A stretch of 50,642 nt of DNA from Teichococcus aerophilus (lineage in GTDB: Bacteria > Pseudomonadota > Alphaproteobacteria > Acetobacterales > Acetobacteraceae), in NCBI RefSeq assembly GCF_014490485.1, contig NZ_JACTVA010000033.1:10226-60867 (forward strand), read 5' to 3'. A program made the translations under genes and the position numbers. Each line of letters opens with the position of its first letter. Positions within the stretch are counted from its first letter, which is position 1. Below are positions 1 to 9,822 of this stretch, in pieces. A model generated the notes under the pieces. It was not told the origin of the DNA. It was given only the letters and a program-made list of their open reading frames with translations, and ran no database searches.

Positions 1-39
1 AGGGGCCGCGCGAGCACCCTGGACATCGAGCAACGCTGA
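1..39 (+). CDS. possible 3' end of an unidentified gene
   Basis: Frame 1 reads RGRASTLDIEQR and then a TGA stop at 37-39, which could be the last 12 codons of a gene that starts left of the window. The stretch is too short to identify and a chance open frame cannot be excluded. The 111 bases between this stop and mutS show no clear promoter. Confidence 0.25.
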   Translation, partial: RGRASTLDIEQR

Positions 40-150
40 ACAACGGCAAAGGGAAGACAGGGCATCCGAGGGCTTCCTTCCCCGCGGCTTCCACCTTCGC
101 GCCGCAGCACGGCATTCCGGCGTGGCCCGATCCGGTCTAGGACAAGGCGC

Positions 151-2832
151 ATGCAGCGCGCCGTCCTTACCTCCCAGACCGCCCCCCGCTCGCCGGATGG
201 CGCGACGCCCGCCATGGCGCAATGGTTCGTGGCCAAAGCGCAGCATCCCGATGCGCTGGTGTTCTTTCGCATGGGCGATTTCTTCGAGCTGTTCTTCGAG
301 GATGCGCACCGGGCGGCGGACCTGCTGGGCCTGGCCGTCGCGCATCGCGGCGAGCACCGGGGCGAGCCGATCCCGATGGCCGGCGTGCCGGCGCATGCGC
401 TGGAAGGGTACCTGGCGCGGCTGATCCGGCTGGGCTTCCGCGTCGCCATCTGCGACCAGCGGGAGACGCCGGAGCAGGCCAAGGCACGCAAGGCGCCGAC
501 CATCCGGCGGGAGGTGGTACGCCTCGTCACCCCCGGCACCATCACCGAGGACGCGTTGCTGGACGGTGCCCGCCCCGCCTGGCTGCTGGCGCTGTGCCCG
601 GCGGCCGAGGGTGGGCCGGATGCAGGCCGGCTGGGCGCCGCCTGGGCCGACCTCTCCACCGGCGCCTTCCGCACCGAGGCGCTGGCGGAGGCCGAGTTGC
701 CGGCGCTGCTGGCCCGGCTGGAGCCGGCCGAGCTGCTGGCGCCGGATGCGCTGGAACACCACCCCGCTTTGGCAGCGCTGGCCGAGCGCATCGCACCGAT
801 GCAGCCGCCGCGCGACGCGGCGCGCGAGCTGGCCGGCTTCTACGGCGTCGCCACCATGGATGGCTTCGGCAGCTTCGCCGCCGCAGAACTGGGCGCCGCC
901 GCCATGGCGCTCGCCTATATCCGCGCCACCCAGGGCGAGGCGGCGCCGCGCCTGCGGCCGCCCGAGCCGGCGGGCGGCGGCGGCACGTTGCGGATGGATG
1001 CCGCCACCCGCCGCAGCCTGGAAATCCTCCGCAGCGAGCGCGGCGACACCCGCAACTGCCTGCTGACCGCCGTGGACCGTACCCTGACAGCGCCGGGCGC
1101 GCGGGAGCTGGCGGCGCGGCTGGCCTGCCCGTTGGCGGAGCTGGAGCCGATCGCCGCGCGGCACGATGCCGTCGCCTGCCTGCTGGCCGATGCGCCTGCC
1201 CGCGCGACGCTGCGCAACCAGCTGAAGGGCGCGCCGGACATGGCGCGCGCCCTGGCCCGCCTTTCGCTGGACCGTTTTGCTCCCCGCGACCTCGCCGCGC
1301 TGCGGGACGGGTTGGCGCGGGCGGAAGCGATGGCGGAGTTCCTGCATGACCGGGACCTGCCGCCGCTGCTGGCGGCTGCAGCCGATGCGCTGATCCCCGC
1401 CGCCTCTCCCCGCGCCGAGCTGGACCGTGCCCTGGCCGAGACCCTGCCCGCCCGCACCGAGGATGGCGGCGTCGTCGCCCCCGGCTACGATGGCGAGCTG
1501 GATGCGCTGCGCCGGCTGCGCGACGATGGCCGCGCCGCCATCGCCGCCATGCAACTGGACCTCGCCCAGGCCTGGGGCGTCGCCAGCCTGAAGATCCGCC
1601 ACCACCAGCAATTCGGCTATCTGGCGGAGATGCCGGCCGCCGCGGGCGAGAAGCTGCTGCGCAATCCGCTGGCGCCGGGCCCGATGGCGCCTGTGCACCG
1701 GCAGACCATGGCCAACGCCATCCGCTTCACCTGCACCGCGCTGGCCGAGCTGGACCGCAAGCTCTCCGAAGCCGGGCAGCACGCGGCGCGGCGGGAGGCG
1801 CTGGTGGTGCGCCACCTGCGCACGCTGTGCCTGGAGGCCGCCGCCGGCATCGACGCCACCGCCGCCGCCATGGCCGAGTTCGATATCCACGCCGCCGCCG
1901 CCGAGCTGGCGTCCGGCGCCCGCTGGTGCCGCCCGGCGATGCTGGAGCGGCCGGACTTCCACATCAGCCAGGGCCGCCACCCGGTGGTGGAGGCCGCCCT
2001 GGCACGGGACCGGCTGAAGGGAGCCGCCTTCGTGCCCAACGATGCCGACCTCTCGCCCGGGCAGCGGCTGTGCCTGCTGACCGGGCCGAACATGGCCGGC
2101 AAATCCACCTTCCTGCGGCAGAACGCAATCATGGCCGTGCTGGCCCAGGCCGGGCTGTTCGTGCCGGCGGCGGAGGCGCGCATCGGGCTGGTGGACCGGC
2201 TGTTCTCCCGCGTCGGCGCGGCGGACGACATCGCCGGCGGCCGCTCCACCTTCATGGTGGAGATGACGGAGACCGCCGCCATCCTGAACCAGGCCACCGC
2301 CCGCTCCCTGGTGGTGCTGGACGAGGTCGGGCGCGGCACCGCCACCTGGGACGGGCTGGCCATCGGCTGGGCGGTGCTGGAGGCACTGCACGACCGCATC
2401 CGCTGCCGCGCCATCTTCGCCACCCACTTCCATGAGCTGACGGCCCTGACCGGCAAGCTGCCGGAACTTACTCCCGCCACCATGAAGGTGCGGGAGCACA
2501 AGGGCGAGGTGGTGTTCCTGCACCTGGTGGCGCCCGGCGCCTCCGAACGTTCCTGGGGCCTGCATGTCGCCAAGCTGGCCGGCGTGCCGCGGGAGGTGGT
2601 GACGCGCGCCACCGCCGTGCTGGCGGCGCTGGAGGAGCGGGCGCGCGGGCTGGACCCGCTGGCGGAGGAAATGCCTCTCTTCGCCCGCGCGGCACCACCG
2701 GCGGTGCCGGTGGCGGCCGATACCGGCGCCGACGACACGCTGCGCGCGGCGCTGGACGAGATCGACCCGGATACGCTGACCCCCCGGGCGGCGCTGGAGG
2801 CGCTGTACCGGCTGAAGGCGCTGTCGGGCTGA
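151..2832 (+). CDS. mutS: DNA mismatch repair protein MutS
   Basis: MutS binds base mismatches and small loops and starts methyl-independent or methyl-directed repair with MutL. The 893-residue product matches the usual 850-900. The mismatch-reading Phe-x-Glu lies in RMGDFFELF near residue 46. The ATPase domain has Walker A TGPNMAGKST at about 644-653, a Walker B region DEVGRGTATWDG and the His motif FATHFHEL. The C-terminal helix-turn-helix region ends in ALEALYRLKAL. The start at 151 follows an AGGACAAGG-like ribosome site; a second Met at 214 also precedes the first domain. A hairpin-T-tract repeat 27 bases after the stop probably terminates it. Confidence 0.97.
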   Translation: MQRAVLTSQTAPRSPDGATPAMAQWFVAKAQHPDALVFFRMGDFFELFFEDAHRAADLLGLAVAHRGEHRGEPIPMAGVPAHALEGYLARLIRLGFRVAICDQRETPEQAKARKAPTIRREVVRLVTPGTITEDALLDGARPAWLLALCPAAEGGPDAGRLGAAWADLSTGAFRTEALAEAELPALLARLEPAELLAPDALEHHPALAALAERIAPMQPPRDAARELAGFYGVATMDGFGSFAAAELGAAAMALAYIRATQGEAAPRLRPPEPAGGGGTLRMDAATRRSLEILRSERGDTRNCLLTAVDRTLTAPGARELAARLACPLAELEPIAARHDAVACLLADAPARATLRNQLKGAPDMARALARLSLDRFAPRDLAALRDGLARAEAMAEFLHDRDLPPLLAAAADALIPAASPRAELDRALAETLPARTEDGGVVAPGYDGELDALRRLRDDGRAAIAAMQLDLAQAWGVASLKIRHHQQFGYLAEMPAAAGEKLLRNPLAPGPMAPVHRQTMANAIRFTCTALAELDRKLSEAGQHAARREALVVRHLRTLCLEAAAGIDATAAAMAEFDIHAAAAELASGARWCRPAMLERPDFHISQGRHPVVEAALARDRLKGAAFVPNDADLSPGQRLCLLTGPNMAGKSTFLRQNAIMAVLAQAGLFVPAAEARIGLVDRLFSRVGAADDIAGGRSTFMVEMTETAAILNQATARSLVVLDEVGRGTATWDGLAIGWAVLEALHDRIRCRAIFATHFHELTALTGKLPELTPATMKVREHKGEVVFLHLVAPGASERSWGLHVAKLAGVPREVVTRATAVLAALEERARGLDPLAEEMPLFARAAPPAVPVAADTGADDTLRAALDEIDPDTLTPRAALEALYRLKALSG

Positions 2833-2858
2833 GGGCGGCCCCGGCCAGTTCGCAGGGC

Positions 2859-2907
2859 AAAGGCCGGAGAAGGAATTCCCCGGGCCCTTCTTTTTTCTTC
2901 GGGCTTT
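2859..2907 (+). repeat. unpaired forward arm of the terminator-repeat family
   Basis: A GGCCGGAGAA / TTCCCCGGGCC hairpin with loop GGAA is followed by CTTCTTTTTTC. It matches the forward arms at 9467, 13983, 16221, 22128 and 38742. It lies just after the mutS stop in the orientation that would end mutS transcription. One A-C mismatch breaks the stem. No reverse arm follows before glnD; the rest of the 366-base gap (2908-3198) shows nothing I recognise. Confidence 0.75.
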
Positions 2908-3198
2908 GGGTTGGCGCCGGCGCTTGGAGGGGTGGCGCTGGCGAGGTCTGCGCAGGCTTCGCAGGTGGCGATGCGCTACCTATGACCGGAAGCGTGACGG
3001 CAGGCACGGCGCGACCGCACAGGGCCCACTTTGCGTCCAGGCGATAGCTGGCCGCGACATCGTGTATCCCAGGCATGGCAGCCCCGGCGCCGGTTCCGGC
3101 CCCGAAAGGTTGCGAAACTGCCACTGCACCGCGATATCCTCTCGTTTATGGCGTCGAGGGTGCTGTTGCCGCGGCGCGGCACGGGATAACATCGACGG

Positions 3199-5991
3199 AT
3201 GATCCACAGCGGCGACATGCCTGACGCCCTTGTTTCCTCTCTGACCGGCGCACGGCCCATGCGTCCCTTGCCCGACCTGGCGCAGGATCTCATTCCGCGC
3301 CCGGGCGAGCCGGTACCGCGCGACATCGCGCTGGCGCTGCTGCGGCGGCAGCTTGGCCGCATCCAGTCCCGCGTCCAGGAAGCGTTCGAGGCGCATGCCC
3401 TCTCCGGCCTCACCGCCGCGCGCGCGCTGGCGGAGCTGACGGACGGGCTGATCCACGCCATCCATGCCTACACGCTGGCCCAGGTGGCACCGGACGGCAG
3501 CGGGGAACGCGCCTTCACGGCGGCCGAGCCGCCCTTCGTTCTGGCCGCCACCGGCGGCTACGGGCGCGGCGTGCTCGGCCCGTTCTCGGATATCGACCTG
3601 CTGTTCCTCTCCGACTCCCCGCTCGGGCCGCGCGGCCGGCGGGCGGTGGAGTTCATGCTGTATTTGCTGTGGGACCTGGGGCTGAAGGTGGGGCATGCCA
3701 CCCGCAGCATCCGCGAGTGTCTGGTGGATGCGCGGGCCGACGCCACCATCCAGACCGCGCTGCTGGACAGCCGCTTCATCGCCGGTGAGCGCGCGGTGTT
3801 CGACCGCTTCGACGCCGCCTTCAGCCTGGCGCGCCAGGAATGGGGCGTCGGCCAGTTTCTCACCTCCAAGCGGGCGGAGCGCACGGCGCGCCACAAGCGC
3901 TACGGCGACAGCCCCTATCTGGTGGAGCCGCACATCAAGGAAGGCCGCGGCGGCCTGCGGGACATCCAGACCATGTACTGGCTGGCCCGCTACGCCTTCG
4001 GCGTGCAGCGGATGCCGGAACTGGTGGGGGAGGACAGCCCCGGCGGCGGCCTGCTGACCGCGCGCGAAGCCCGTGCCATCCGCCGCGCCTGGGACTTCCT
4101 GTGGACGGTGCGCTTCCACCTCCACTACGTCACCGGCCGGGCGGAGGAGCGCCTGACCTTCGACCTGCAGCCGGTGGTGGGTGCCCGCATGGGCTACACC
4201 CGCCACGGCAAGCAGGACGGGGTGGAGCGCTTCATGAAGCACCTGTTCCTGACGGCGCGGGACGTGGTCCGCCTCTCCCGCCTGCTGGAACCGGCGATCG
4301 AGCGCGCGGCGCTGGGCTCCCCCGCCGTGACCAAGGCGCAGGACCCGGCGCTGGCCACCATCGGCATCGCCATGGCGGACGGCAAGTTGCTGTTCGCGCC
4401 GGACAAGGACATCGCCGCCGACCCGGCAGTGATGCTGCGCCTGCTGCGCGCGGCGCGGGACCGGGGGCTGGAACTGCACCCGCTGGCGCAGCGCGCGCTG
4501 ATCCGCAGCGCCCCCCGCGCCCAGTCGCTGCGGGACGACCCCGCCGCCGCCGCCCTGTTCCTGGACCTGCTGACCGGCAAGGAATCCCACCGCTGGGTGC
4601 GGGTGCTGAACGAGGTCGGCTTCCTCTCCCGCTACATTCCGGACTGGGCCCGCATCGTCGGCCTCATGCAGTTCGACACCTACCACGTGTTCACGGTGGA
4701 GGAGCACACGATCGAGGCGATCGGCGTGCTCAACCAGCTGGAGCAGCAGGAGCTGGAAGAGGCTGTGCCGGTGGCCAGCGAGCTGGTCGGCCAGCTGCAA
4801 TCCCGCCGCGCCCTGTATGTGGCGACGCTGCTGCACGACATCGCCAAGGGCCGTGGCGGCGACCATTCGGAACTGGGCGCCGAGCTGGCGCATGAGATCT
4901 GCCCCCGCCTGGGCCTGAGCCAGGAGGAGACCGAGACCGTCTCCTGGCTGGTGCTGAACCACCTGCTGGTCAGCCAGACCGCTTTCAAGCGCGACATCGA
5001 CGACCCCAAGACCATCCTGGACATCGCCGAGGTCGTGCAATCGCCCGAGCGGCTGCGCCTGCTGCTGGTGTTGACCGTGGCGGATATGCGCGCCGTCGGC
5101 CCCAAGGTGTGGAATGGCTGGAAGGCCACGCTGCTGCGGGAGCTGTACTGGCGCGTGGCGGAAGTGCTGGCCGGTGGCCTTTCGGTGCCCGAGCGCGACG
5201 TGCGCGTGGCCCGCGCCAAGCAGGCCGCCGCCGCCATGATGGAGGAACTACCCAAGGAGGCGGTGGAGAACTTCCTGGCCTTGGGCTACCCCGGCTACTG
5301 GCTCTCCTTCGACCCCGAGACCCATGCCCGCCATGCCGGGCTGATCCGGGAGGCCGAGGCCACCGGCGCGCCGCTGACCGTTTCCACCCGCGTGCTGGAA
5401 GCGCGGGCGGTGACAGAGGTCACCGTCTATGTCACCGACCACCCAGGCCTGTTCAGCCGCATCGCCGGCGCGCTGGCAGTGGCGGGGGCCAGCATCGTCG
5501 ATGCGCGCATCCACACCATGACCAACGGCCGGGCGCTGGACACCTTCTGGGTGCAGGACGCCCAGGGCGGCGCGTTCGACAGCCCGCACAAGCTGGCCCG
5601 CCTCTCCGTGCTGATCGAGCAGGCGCTGTCCGGCCGGCTCAACCTGGAGCAGGAAATCCGCAAGGTGCGGCGGGAGCCGGCGCGGCTGCGCGCGGTGCAG
5701 GTGCCGGGCCGCGTGGTGATCGACAACCACGCCAGCAACACCCACACCGTCATCGAGATGAACGGCCGGGACCGCCCGGGCCTGCTGCACGACATGACCG
5801 CCGCGATCAGCGAGCAGGGGCTGCAGATCGCCTCCGCCCACATCACCACCTATGGCGTGCGGGCGGTGGACGTCTTCTACGTGAAGGACGTGTTCGGGCT
5901 GAAGGTGGAGAACGAGCGCAAGCTGACCAGCCTGCGCGCCGCCCTGCTCTCCGCCCTGACGCCGGCGAACGGGGAAGCGGGCGCGGCCTGA
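3199..5991 (+). CDS. glnD: bifunctional [protein-PII] uridylyltransferase / uridylyl-removing enzyme GlnD
   Basis: GlnD senses glutamine and adds or removes UMP on PII proteins (GlnB/GlnK), controlling nitrogen assimilation. The order of domains is complete: nucleotidyltransferase motif GGYGRGVLGPFSDIDLLFL at about 119-137, an HD hydrolase motif LLHDIAKGRGGDHSELG near 544-560, and two C-terminal ACT domains starting near 738 (YVTDHPGLFSRIAGAL) and 849 (MNGRDRPGLLHDMTAAI). At 930 residues it is slightly longer than the E. coli protein. The first Met is uncertain: 3217 and 3259 are in-frame alternatives and no strong ribosome site favours one. The mutS-glnD neighbourhood is common in alphaproteobacteria. 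Confidence 0.96.
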   Translation: MIHSGDMPDALVSSLTGARPMRPLPDLAQDLIPRPGEPVPRDIALALLRRQLGRIQSRVQEAFEAHALSGLTAARALAELTDGLIHAIHAYTLAQVAPDGSGERAFTAAEPPFVLAATGGYGRGVLGPFSDIDLLFLSDSPLGPRGRRAVEFMLYLLWDLGLKVGHATRSIRECLVDARADATIQTALLDSRFIAGERAVFDRFDAAFSLARQEWGVGQFLTSKRAERTARHKRYGDSPYLVEPHIKEGRGGLRDIQTMYWLARYAFGVQRMPELVGEDSPGGGLLTAREARAIRRAWDFLWTVRFHLHYVTGRAEERLTFDLQPVVGARMGYTRHGKQDGVERFMKHLFLTARDVVRLSRLLEPAIERAALGSPAVTKAQDPALATIGIAMADGKLLFAPDKDIAADPAVMLRLLRAARDRGLELHPLAQRALIRSAPRAQSLRDDPAAAALFLDLLTGKESHRWVRVLNEVGFLSRYIPDWARIVGLMQFDTYHVFTVEEHTIEAIGVLNQLEQQELEEAVPVASELVGQLQSRRALYVATLLHDIAKGRGGDHSELGAELAHEICPRLGLSQEETETVSWLVLNHLLVSQTAFKRDIDDPKTILDIAEVVQSPERLRLLLVLTVADMRAVGPKVWNGWKATLLRELYWRVAEVLAGGLSVPERDVRVARAKQAAAAMMEELPKEAVENFLALGYPGYWLSFDPETHARHAGLIREAEATGAPLTVSTRVLEARAVTEVTVYVTDHPGLFSRIAGALAVAGASIVDARIHTMTNGRALDTFWVQDAQGGAFDSPHKLARLSVLIEQALSGRLNLEQEIRKVRREPARLRAVQVPGRVVIDNHASNTHTVIEMNGRDRPGLLHDMTAAISEQGLQIASAHITTYGVRAVDVFYVKDVFGLKVENERKLTSLRAALLSALTPANGEAGAA

Positions 5992-6124
5992 GGCGCGGAA
6001 GCCCGGGCAGCATTCCTTGGCCCCCGGCGCCAGCCGGGCGCCAAAGCCTGGAGTAGGCTGGTCCCCGGCGCAGCATTGCCCATCCGGGGCGGTGCGGACG
6101 TGATCTGAGCAGGAGACAGGCGGC

Positions 6125-6553
6125 ATGGCGGGCAACACGAATCTCCGGGCGGGCCAGTGCCATTGTGGCGCCGTGCGGTTCGAGGCGACGCTCAGCGACG
6201 GCTTCCATTCGATCCGCCGCTGCACCTGTTCCTATTGCCGGATGCGGGGGGCCGTCGTCGTCATGGCGGAGATGGGCGGGGTCAGGCTGCTGCGGGGCGA
6301 GGAGGCGCTGACCAGCTACCGCTTCCACACCGGCTCGGCGCAGCACTTCTTCTGTTCCCGCTGCGGCATCTACACCCACCACCAGCGGCGGTCCGACCAA
6401 AGCCTGTATGCCGTCAACGTCGCCTGCCTGGATGGGGTCAGCCCGTTCGACTTCGCCGAGGTGCCGGTCATGGACGGCATCAACCACACCAACGACACCG
6501 GGCAGCCGACACGCCGGGCTGGGACGCTCCGCTTCATCCCGGCCGAGGAGTGA
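6125..6553 (+). CDS. GFA (glutathione-dependent formaldehyde-activating) family protein
   Basis: This 142-residue protein has the zinc-binding cysteine pattern of the GFA fold: CHCGAVRF near 12, CTCSYCR near 38 and CSRCGIY near 78. The founding member was proposed to form S-hydroxymethylglutathione from formaldehyde and glutathione, but most homologues have no proven activity. The start at 6125 follows a good AGGAGACAGG ribosome site. It lies 133 bases after glnD and is probably transcribed separately or by read-through. No formaldehyde dehydrogenase gene is nearby, so the substrate is unknown. Confidence 0.85.
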   Translation: MAGNTNLRAGQCHCGAVRFEATLSDGFHSIRRCTCSYCRMRGAVVVMAEMGGVRLLRGEEALTSYRFHTGSAQHFFCSRCGIYTHHQRRSDQSLYAVNVACLDGVSPFDFAEVPVMDGINHTNDTGQPTRRAGTLRFIPAEE

Positions 6554-6658
6554 CGTCTCGGCGCAAGCCATCCGCGCTGTGAGCCGCCGGACCGGCCTGG
6601 TGCCACGCGCTTCACCCCGCGCCCGTCCCGATACAGCTCACGCTCGCTCATGGCCGGA

Positions 6659-6706
6659 CTCGCAAAAAGCTGGGGTTCGGGGAATTCCTTCCCCGGCGTT
6701 CCTCTC
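6659..6706 (-). repeat. unpaired reverse arm of the terminator-repeat family
   Basis: Read on the minus strand this is CGCCGGGGAA, loop GGAA, TTCCCCG, then a short interrupted T-rich tail (AGCTTTTTG). It is a reverse copy with no forward partner in the 105 bases back to the GFA stop. The flanking genes are both on the plus strand, so unlike most copies it does not terminate an obvious gene. The rest of 6554-6921 shows no coding sequence I can support. Confidence 0.65.
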
Positions 6707-6921
6707 CCTCGCCGGTTCACGAGAATTCGAAGACGCCAAAGCCCTGGCCCTCACCGAGTTCTTTCCACCCGGCATTATTTCTCAGCCCTTTGAATAATAA
6801 CCGCACGAATCCGTGTTGGTCGCCTTGTCGGCCAGAGTGCCGATGACATTCTCTTCATCAGCCAGGCTTCCGTTACTCTTTGATGGATTGGCGCGCGGCG
6901 CGGAGTGCTAGCGTCCGCGCC

Positions 6922-8238
6922 ATGGACACGCGCCCCTTGCAGGCGGCTATCCGTTTCGGCCTTGGGCCTCGCCCGGATCAGCCCGTGCCTGCCGACCCCA
7001 TTGCCTGGCTGGACGGGCAGCTTGATGGCCCGGACGTGCCGCCCTTGCCGGCCGGCTGGCCGGCGCCCCCCGTCATCGCCGACGGCTATCGCATCTGGAA
7101 AGCGCTGGACGCCGCCGGGCAACCCGGACCGGGCCAGACCAACCCGATCGAGCTGAATTTCCAGGCCGAAGCCATCGCCGCCATGGCCACGCGGATCGAT
7201 ACCGCCCGCCCGTACCGGGAGCGACTGGTGGAGTTCTGGGCCAACCACTTCACGGTCAGCAAGCGCGGCGGCTACCCGGTCTCCACCGTGATCGGGCCGT
7301 ATATGCGGGAGGCGATCCGCCCGCATGTCACCGGCCGGTTCTCCGACATGCTGCTGGCGGTGTTCAAGCACCCGGCGATGCTGGGGTATCTGGACCAGGC
7401 GGCCTCGGTGGGGCCGAACAGCGCCTATGGCAAGCGCAGCGGCCGCGGCCTGAACGAGAATCTGGCGCGCGAGATCCTGGAGTTGCACACCGTCTCCCCC
7501 GCCGCCGGCTACAGCCAGGCGGATGTGACGGAGTTCGCCCGGCTGCTGACCGGCTGGGGCTACGAGCGCAACAAGGAGCCCTTCGGCACTCTCTTCCGCC
7601 CCGCCAACCACGAGCCGGGCAGCAAGACCGTCATGGGAAGGGAGTTCGGCCAAGGGCCGGAGGAGGCCGAGGCCGCGTTGCGCTTCCTGGCCGCGCACCC
7701 GGCCACCCACCGCTTCCTGGCCACCAAGCTGGCCCGCCACTTCATTACCGACGAGCCGCCGCCCGAGGTGGTGGCGCGGCTGGAAGGCGTGCTGCGCGAT
7801 ACCGATGGCGACCTCGGCGCCGTTGCGCGCGCCTTGCCGCGCATCGAGCAGGCCTGGGACCCGCCGCTGACGAAGCTGCGCAGCCCGCTGGACTATATCA
7901 CCGCCGCCTACCGTGCCTGCGGCGCCAGTGGGGAGGCGATGGGCCGCCCAGCCTGGGGCAGTTGCTTCAACCTGAACCAGCCCTACTGGACCGCCCTGCA
8001 GCCGAATGGCTGGCCCGACCGCGCGCCGGACTGGCTGGGGCCCGAGCCGGTGATGCAGCGGCTGGACTGGGCCTACGAGACCGCCGGCCGCTTCACCCGC
8101 CAGGACCCGATGGCGATCCTGGACACGGCGCTCGGCCCGCTGGCGCCTTCCACCACGCGCGAGGCCATGCGCCGCGCCGGCTCCCCCCGCGATGCCATCG
8201 CCATCCTCCTCGCCAGCGCGGAGTTCCAGCGTCGATGA
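6922..8238 (+). CDS. DUF1800 family protein
   Basis: The 438-residue product has the conserved DUF1800 blocks RERLVEFWANHFTVS (about residues 94-108), NENLAREILELHTVSPAAGY (about 178-197) with DVTEFARLLTGW, and a C-terminal HRFLATKLARHFI. The function of the family is unknown. No signal peptide is seen. The Met at 6922 was chosen because the family fold starts near MDTRPLQAAIRFGLG; a TTG at 6880 would add 14 poorly conserved residues. Its stop overlaps the start of the DUF1501 gene by four bases (ATGA), so the two are translationally coupled, as is usual for this pair. Confidence 0.88.
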   Translation: MDTRPLQAAIRFGLGPRPDQPVPADPIAWLDGQLDGPDVPPLPAGWPAPPVIADGYRIWKALDAAGQPGPGQTNPIELNFQAEAIAAMATRIDTARPYRERLVEFWANHFTVSKRGGYPVSTVIGPYMREAIRPHVTGRFSDMLLAVFKHPAMLGYLDQAASVGPNSAYGKRSGRGLNENLAREILELHTVSPAAGYSQADVTEFARLLTGWGYERNKEPFGTLFRPANHEPGSKTVMGREFGQGPEEAEAALRFLAAHPATHRFLATKLARHFITDEPPPEVVARLEGVLRDTDGDLGAVARALPRIEQAWDPPLTKLRSPLDYITAAYRACGASGEAMGRPAWGSCFNLNQPYWTALQPNGWPDRAPDWLGPEPVMQRLDWAYETAGRFTRQDPMAILDTALGPLAPSTTREAMRRAGSPRDAIAILLASAEFQRR

Positions 8239-9446
8239 GCAGCCACCTCCCCCGCATCGGCAGGCGCGGCCTGCTGTTGGGCCTTACCGCGATGGCCGCC
8301 ACGGCCAATGCGCGCCTGGCCTTCGCCGAGACCCCCCTGGTGCCCACCGCCACCGACAATCGATTGGTCGTGGTCATCCTGCGCGGCGCCATGGACGGCA
8401 TGGCCGCCCTGGCCCCCTACGGGGACGCGCGCTACCGCGAGCTGCGCGGCCCGATCGCCCTGGCGGAGCCGGGGCAGGAAGGCGGGCTGCTGGATTGCGG
8501 CGGCTTCTTCGGCCTGAACCCGCGGCTGGAGAACTTCCATCGCTTCTTCACCGAGGGCAGCCTACTGCCCATTCACGCCATCGCCGGCCCCTACCGCAAC
8601 CGCAGCCACTTCGAGGCGCAGGACATGCTGGAGAGCGGGGCGCCGCAGCGCCTGACCTCCGGCTGGCTGAACCGCGCCCTGCAAGGCCTGCCGGATGCAC
8701 CGGCGGACCAGCCGGAGACCGGGCTGGTGGTCGGGCTGGACCTGCCGCTGCTGATGCGCGGGCCGCATTCCGTCGGCATGTGGGCACCGCCGCGCCCGGT
8801 GCGGCCACCGCCGGACCTGTATGCCCGCATGGCCGACGTGCTGCATGCCGACCCGCTGCTCGGCCCGGCGGTAGAGGAGGGGCTGCGCGGCCGCGGCTAC
8901 GCCACCAGCGTACTGAGCGGGGAGCCGCCGCCGCGTGGTGGCTTCGTCGCCCTGGCGGCTTCGGCCGGCAAGCTGCTGGCGGCGCCGCATGGCCCGCGGG
9001 TCGCCGCTATGGAGATCGGCGGCTGGGACACCCATGCGGACCAGGCACGGCGGCTGGACCCGGTGCTGGTGCAACTGGACCAGGGGCTGGCGGCCATGCG
9101 CGGCCAACTGGGCGACGTGTGGTCCCGCACCGCCATCCTGGTCATGACCGAATTCGGCCGCACCGCCCGCGCCAACGGCAATAACGGCACCGACCACGGC
9201 ACCGGCGGCGCGGCCTTCCTGTTGGGCGGCGCCGTGCAAGGCGGCCGCGTGCTGGCCGACTGGCCCGGGCTGGCCGAGGGCCAGTTGTTCGAGAAACGCG
9301 ACCTGCAGCCGACGCGGGACCTGCGCGCCATCGCCAAGGGATTGCTACGCGACCACCTGCGGCTGCCGGAAAGCACCATTGCGGCGGCCTTCCCAGGCGC
9401 GGGCGATGTCGGCGCGGAGGGTGGGCTGGTGCGGGGGATGGCCTGA
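8235..9446 (+). CDS. Tat-exported DUF1501 family protein
   Basis: The 403-residue product starts with a twin-arginine signal (GRRGLLLGL at 9-17, likely cleavage after LAFA at 31), so it should be exported folded to the periplasm. The mature part has the DUF1501 signatures VVVILRGAMDGM, a NRSHFEAQDMLESG block, and near the C-terminus ILVMTEFGRTARANG with NGTDHGTGGAAFLLGG. DUF1501 belongs to the alkaline-phosphatase-like/sulfatase superfamily by fold, but its reaction is unknown. It overlaps the DUF1800 gene by four bases. A terminator-like repeat arm begins 20 bases after the stop. Confidence 0.9.
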   Translation: MSSHLPRIGRRGLLLGLTAMAATANARLAFAETPLVPTATDNRLVVVILRGAMDGMAALAPYGDARYRELRGPIALAEPGQEGGLLDCGGFFGLNPRLENFHRFFTEGSLLPIHAIAGPYRNRSHFEAQDMLESGAPQRLTSGWLNRALQGLPDAPADQPETGLVVGLDLPLLMRGPHSVGMWAPPRPVRPPPDLYARMADVLHADPLLGPAVEEGLRGRGYATSVLSGEPPPRGGFVALAASAGKLLAAPHGPRVAAMEIGGWDTHADQARRLDPVLVQLDQGLAAMRGQLGDVWSRTAILVMTEFGRTARANGNNGTDHGTGGAAFLLGGAVQGGRVLADWPGLAEGQLFEKRDLQPTRDLRAIAKGLLRDHLRLPESTIAAAFPGAGDVGAEGGLVRGMA

Positions 9447-9466
9447 GCGCGCCCTTCTCCAGTGTG

Positions 9467-9822
9467 GGGAAGGCTGGGGGAAGGAATTCCCCCAGACCCC
9501 CATCTTCTTTTTTGCGAGTTTGAGGGCGGGGCAGTGGCGGGTCTTCCCAGGTCGGGAAACGGGTAGGCCGCGCGAGAGACTGTTATCGTCCCCCGGTAAC
9601 CATGAGCTCGCTTCGGTTGTCACAGCAACACGCCACGGAAAGCCTGCAAGTCAGCCCCCTAACGGCTGGTTCATAACTACCTCCGAGGCGGCCCCCGGCT
9701 GCTCACGGTTCAGCCCACGCGACCTTTAAAAACATCATGAGCGCCTACCCTCAGTCCCGCAGCCATCCAAACTTGCAGAAATAAAGAAGGGGTCTGGGGA
9801 ATTCCTTCCCCAACCTTCCTTC
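9467..9822. repeat. paired terminator repeat element, copy A
   Basis: The forward arm at about 9467-9521 (stem CTGGGGGAA, loop GGAA, stem TTCCCCCAG, then CATCTTCTTTTTT) and reverse arm at about 9772-9822 face each other. The reverse arm reads TTGGGGAA, loop GGAA, TTCCCCAG on the minus strand, followed by ACCCCTTCTTTA. The right part of the core (about 9710-9765) shares GGTTCAGCCCACGCG, TTTAAAAACATCAT and CCCTCAGTCC with the cores of copies C, D and E. At about 356 bp it is the longest copy. The gap 9447-9916 holds nothing else I recognise. Confidence 0.8.

Noticed and set aside
2980-5040. Long minus-strand open frame (686 codons) opposite glnD
   Set aside because: It is a shadow of glnD caused by high GC; composition is typical of antisense frames and it has no recognisable domain.
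2859-6706. Composite transposon with the two single arms as ends and glnD plus the GFA gene as cargo
   Set aside because: glnD is a core gene in its usual place after mutS, and the arms look like independent solo copies.
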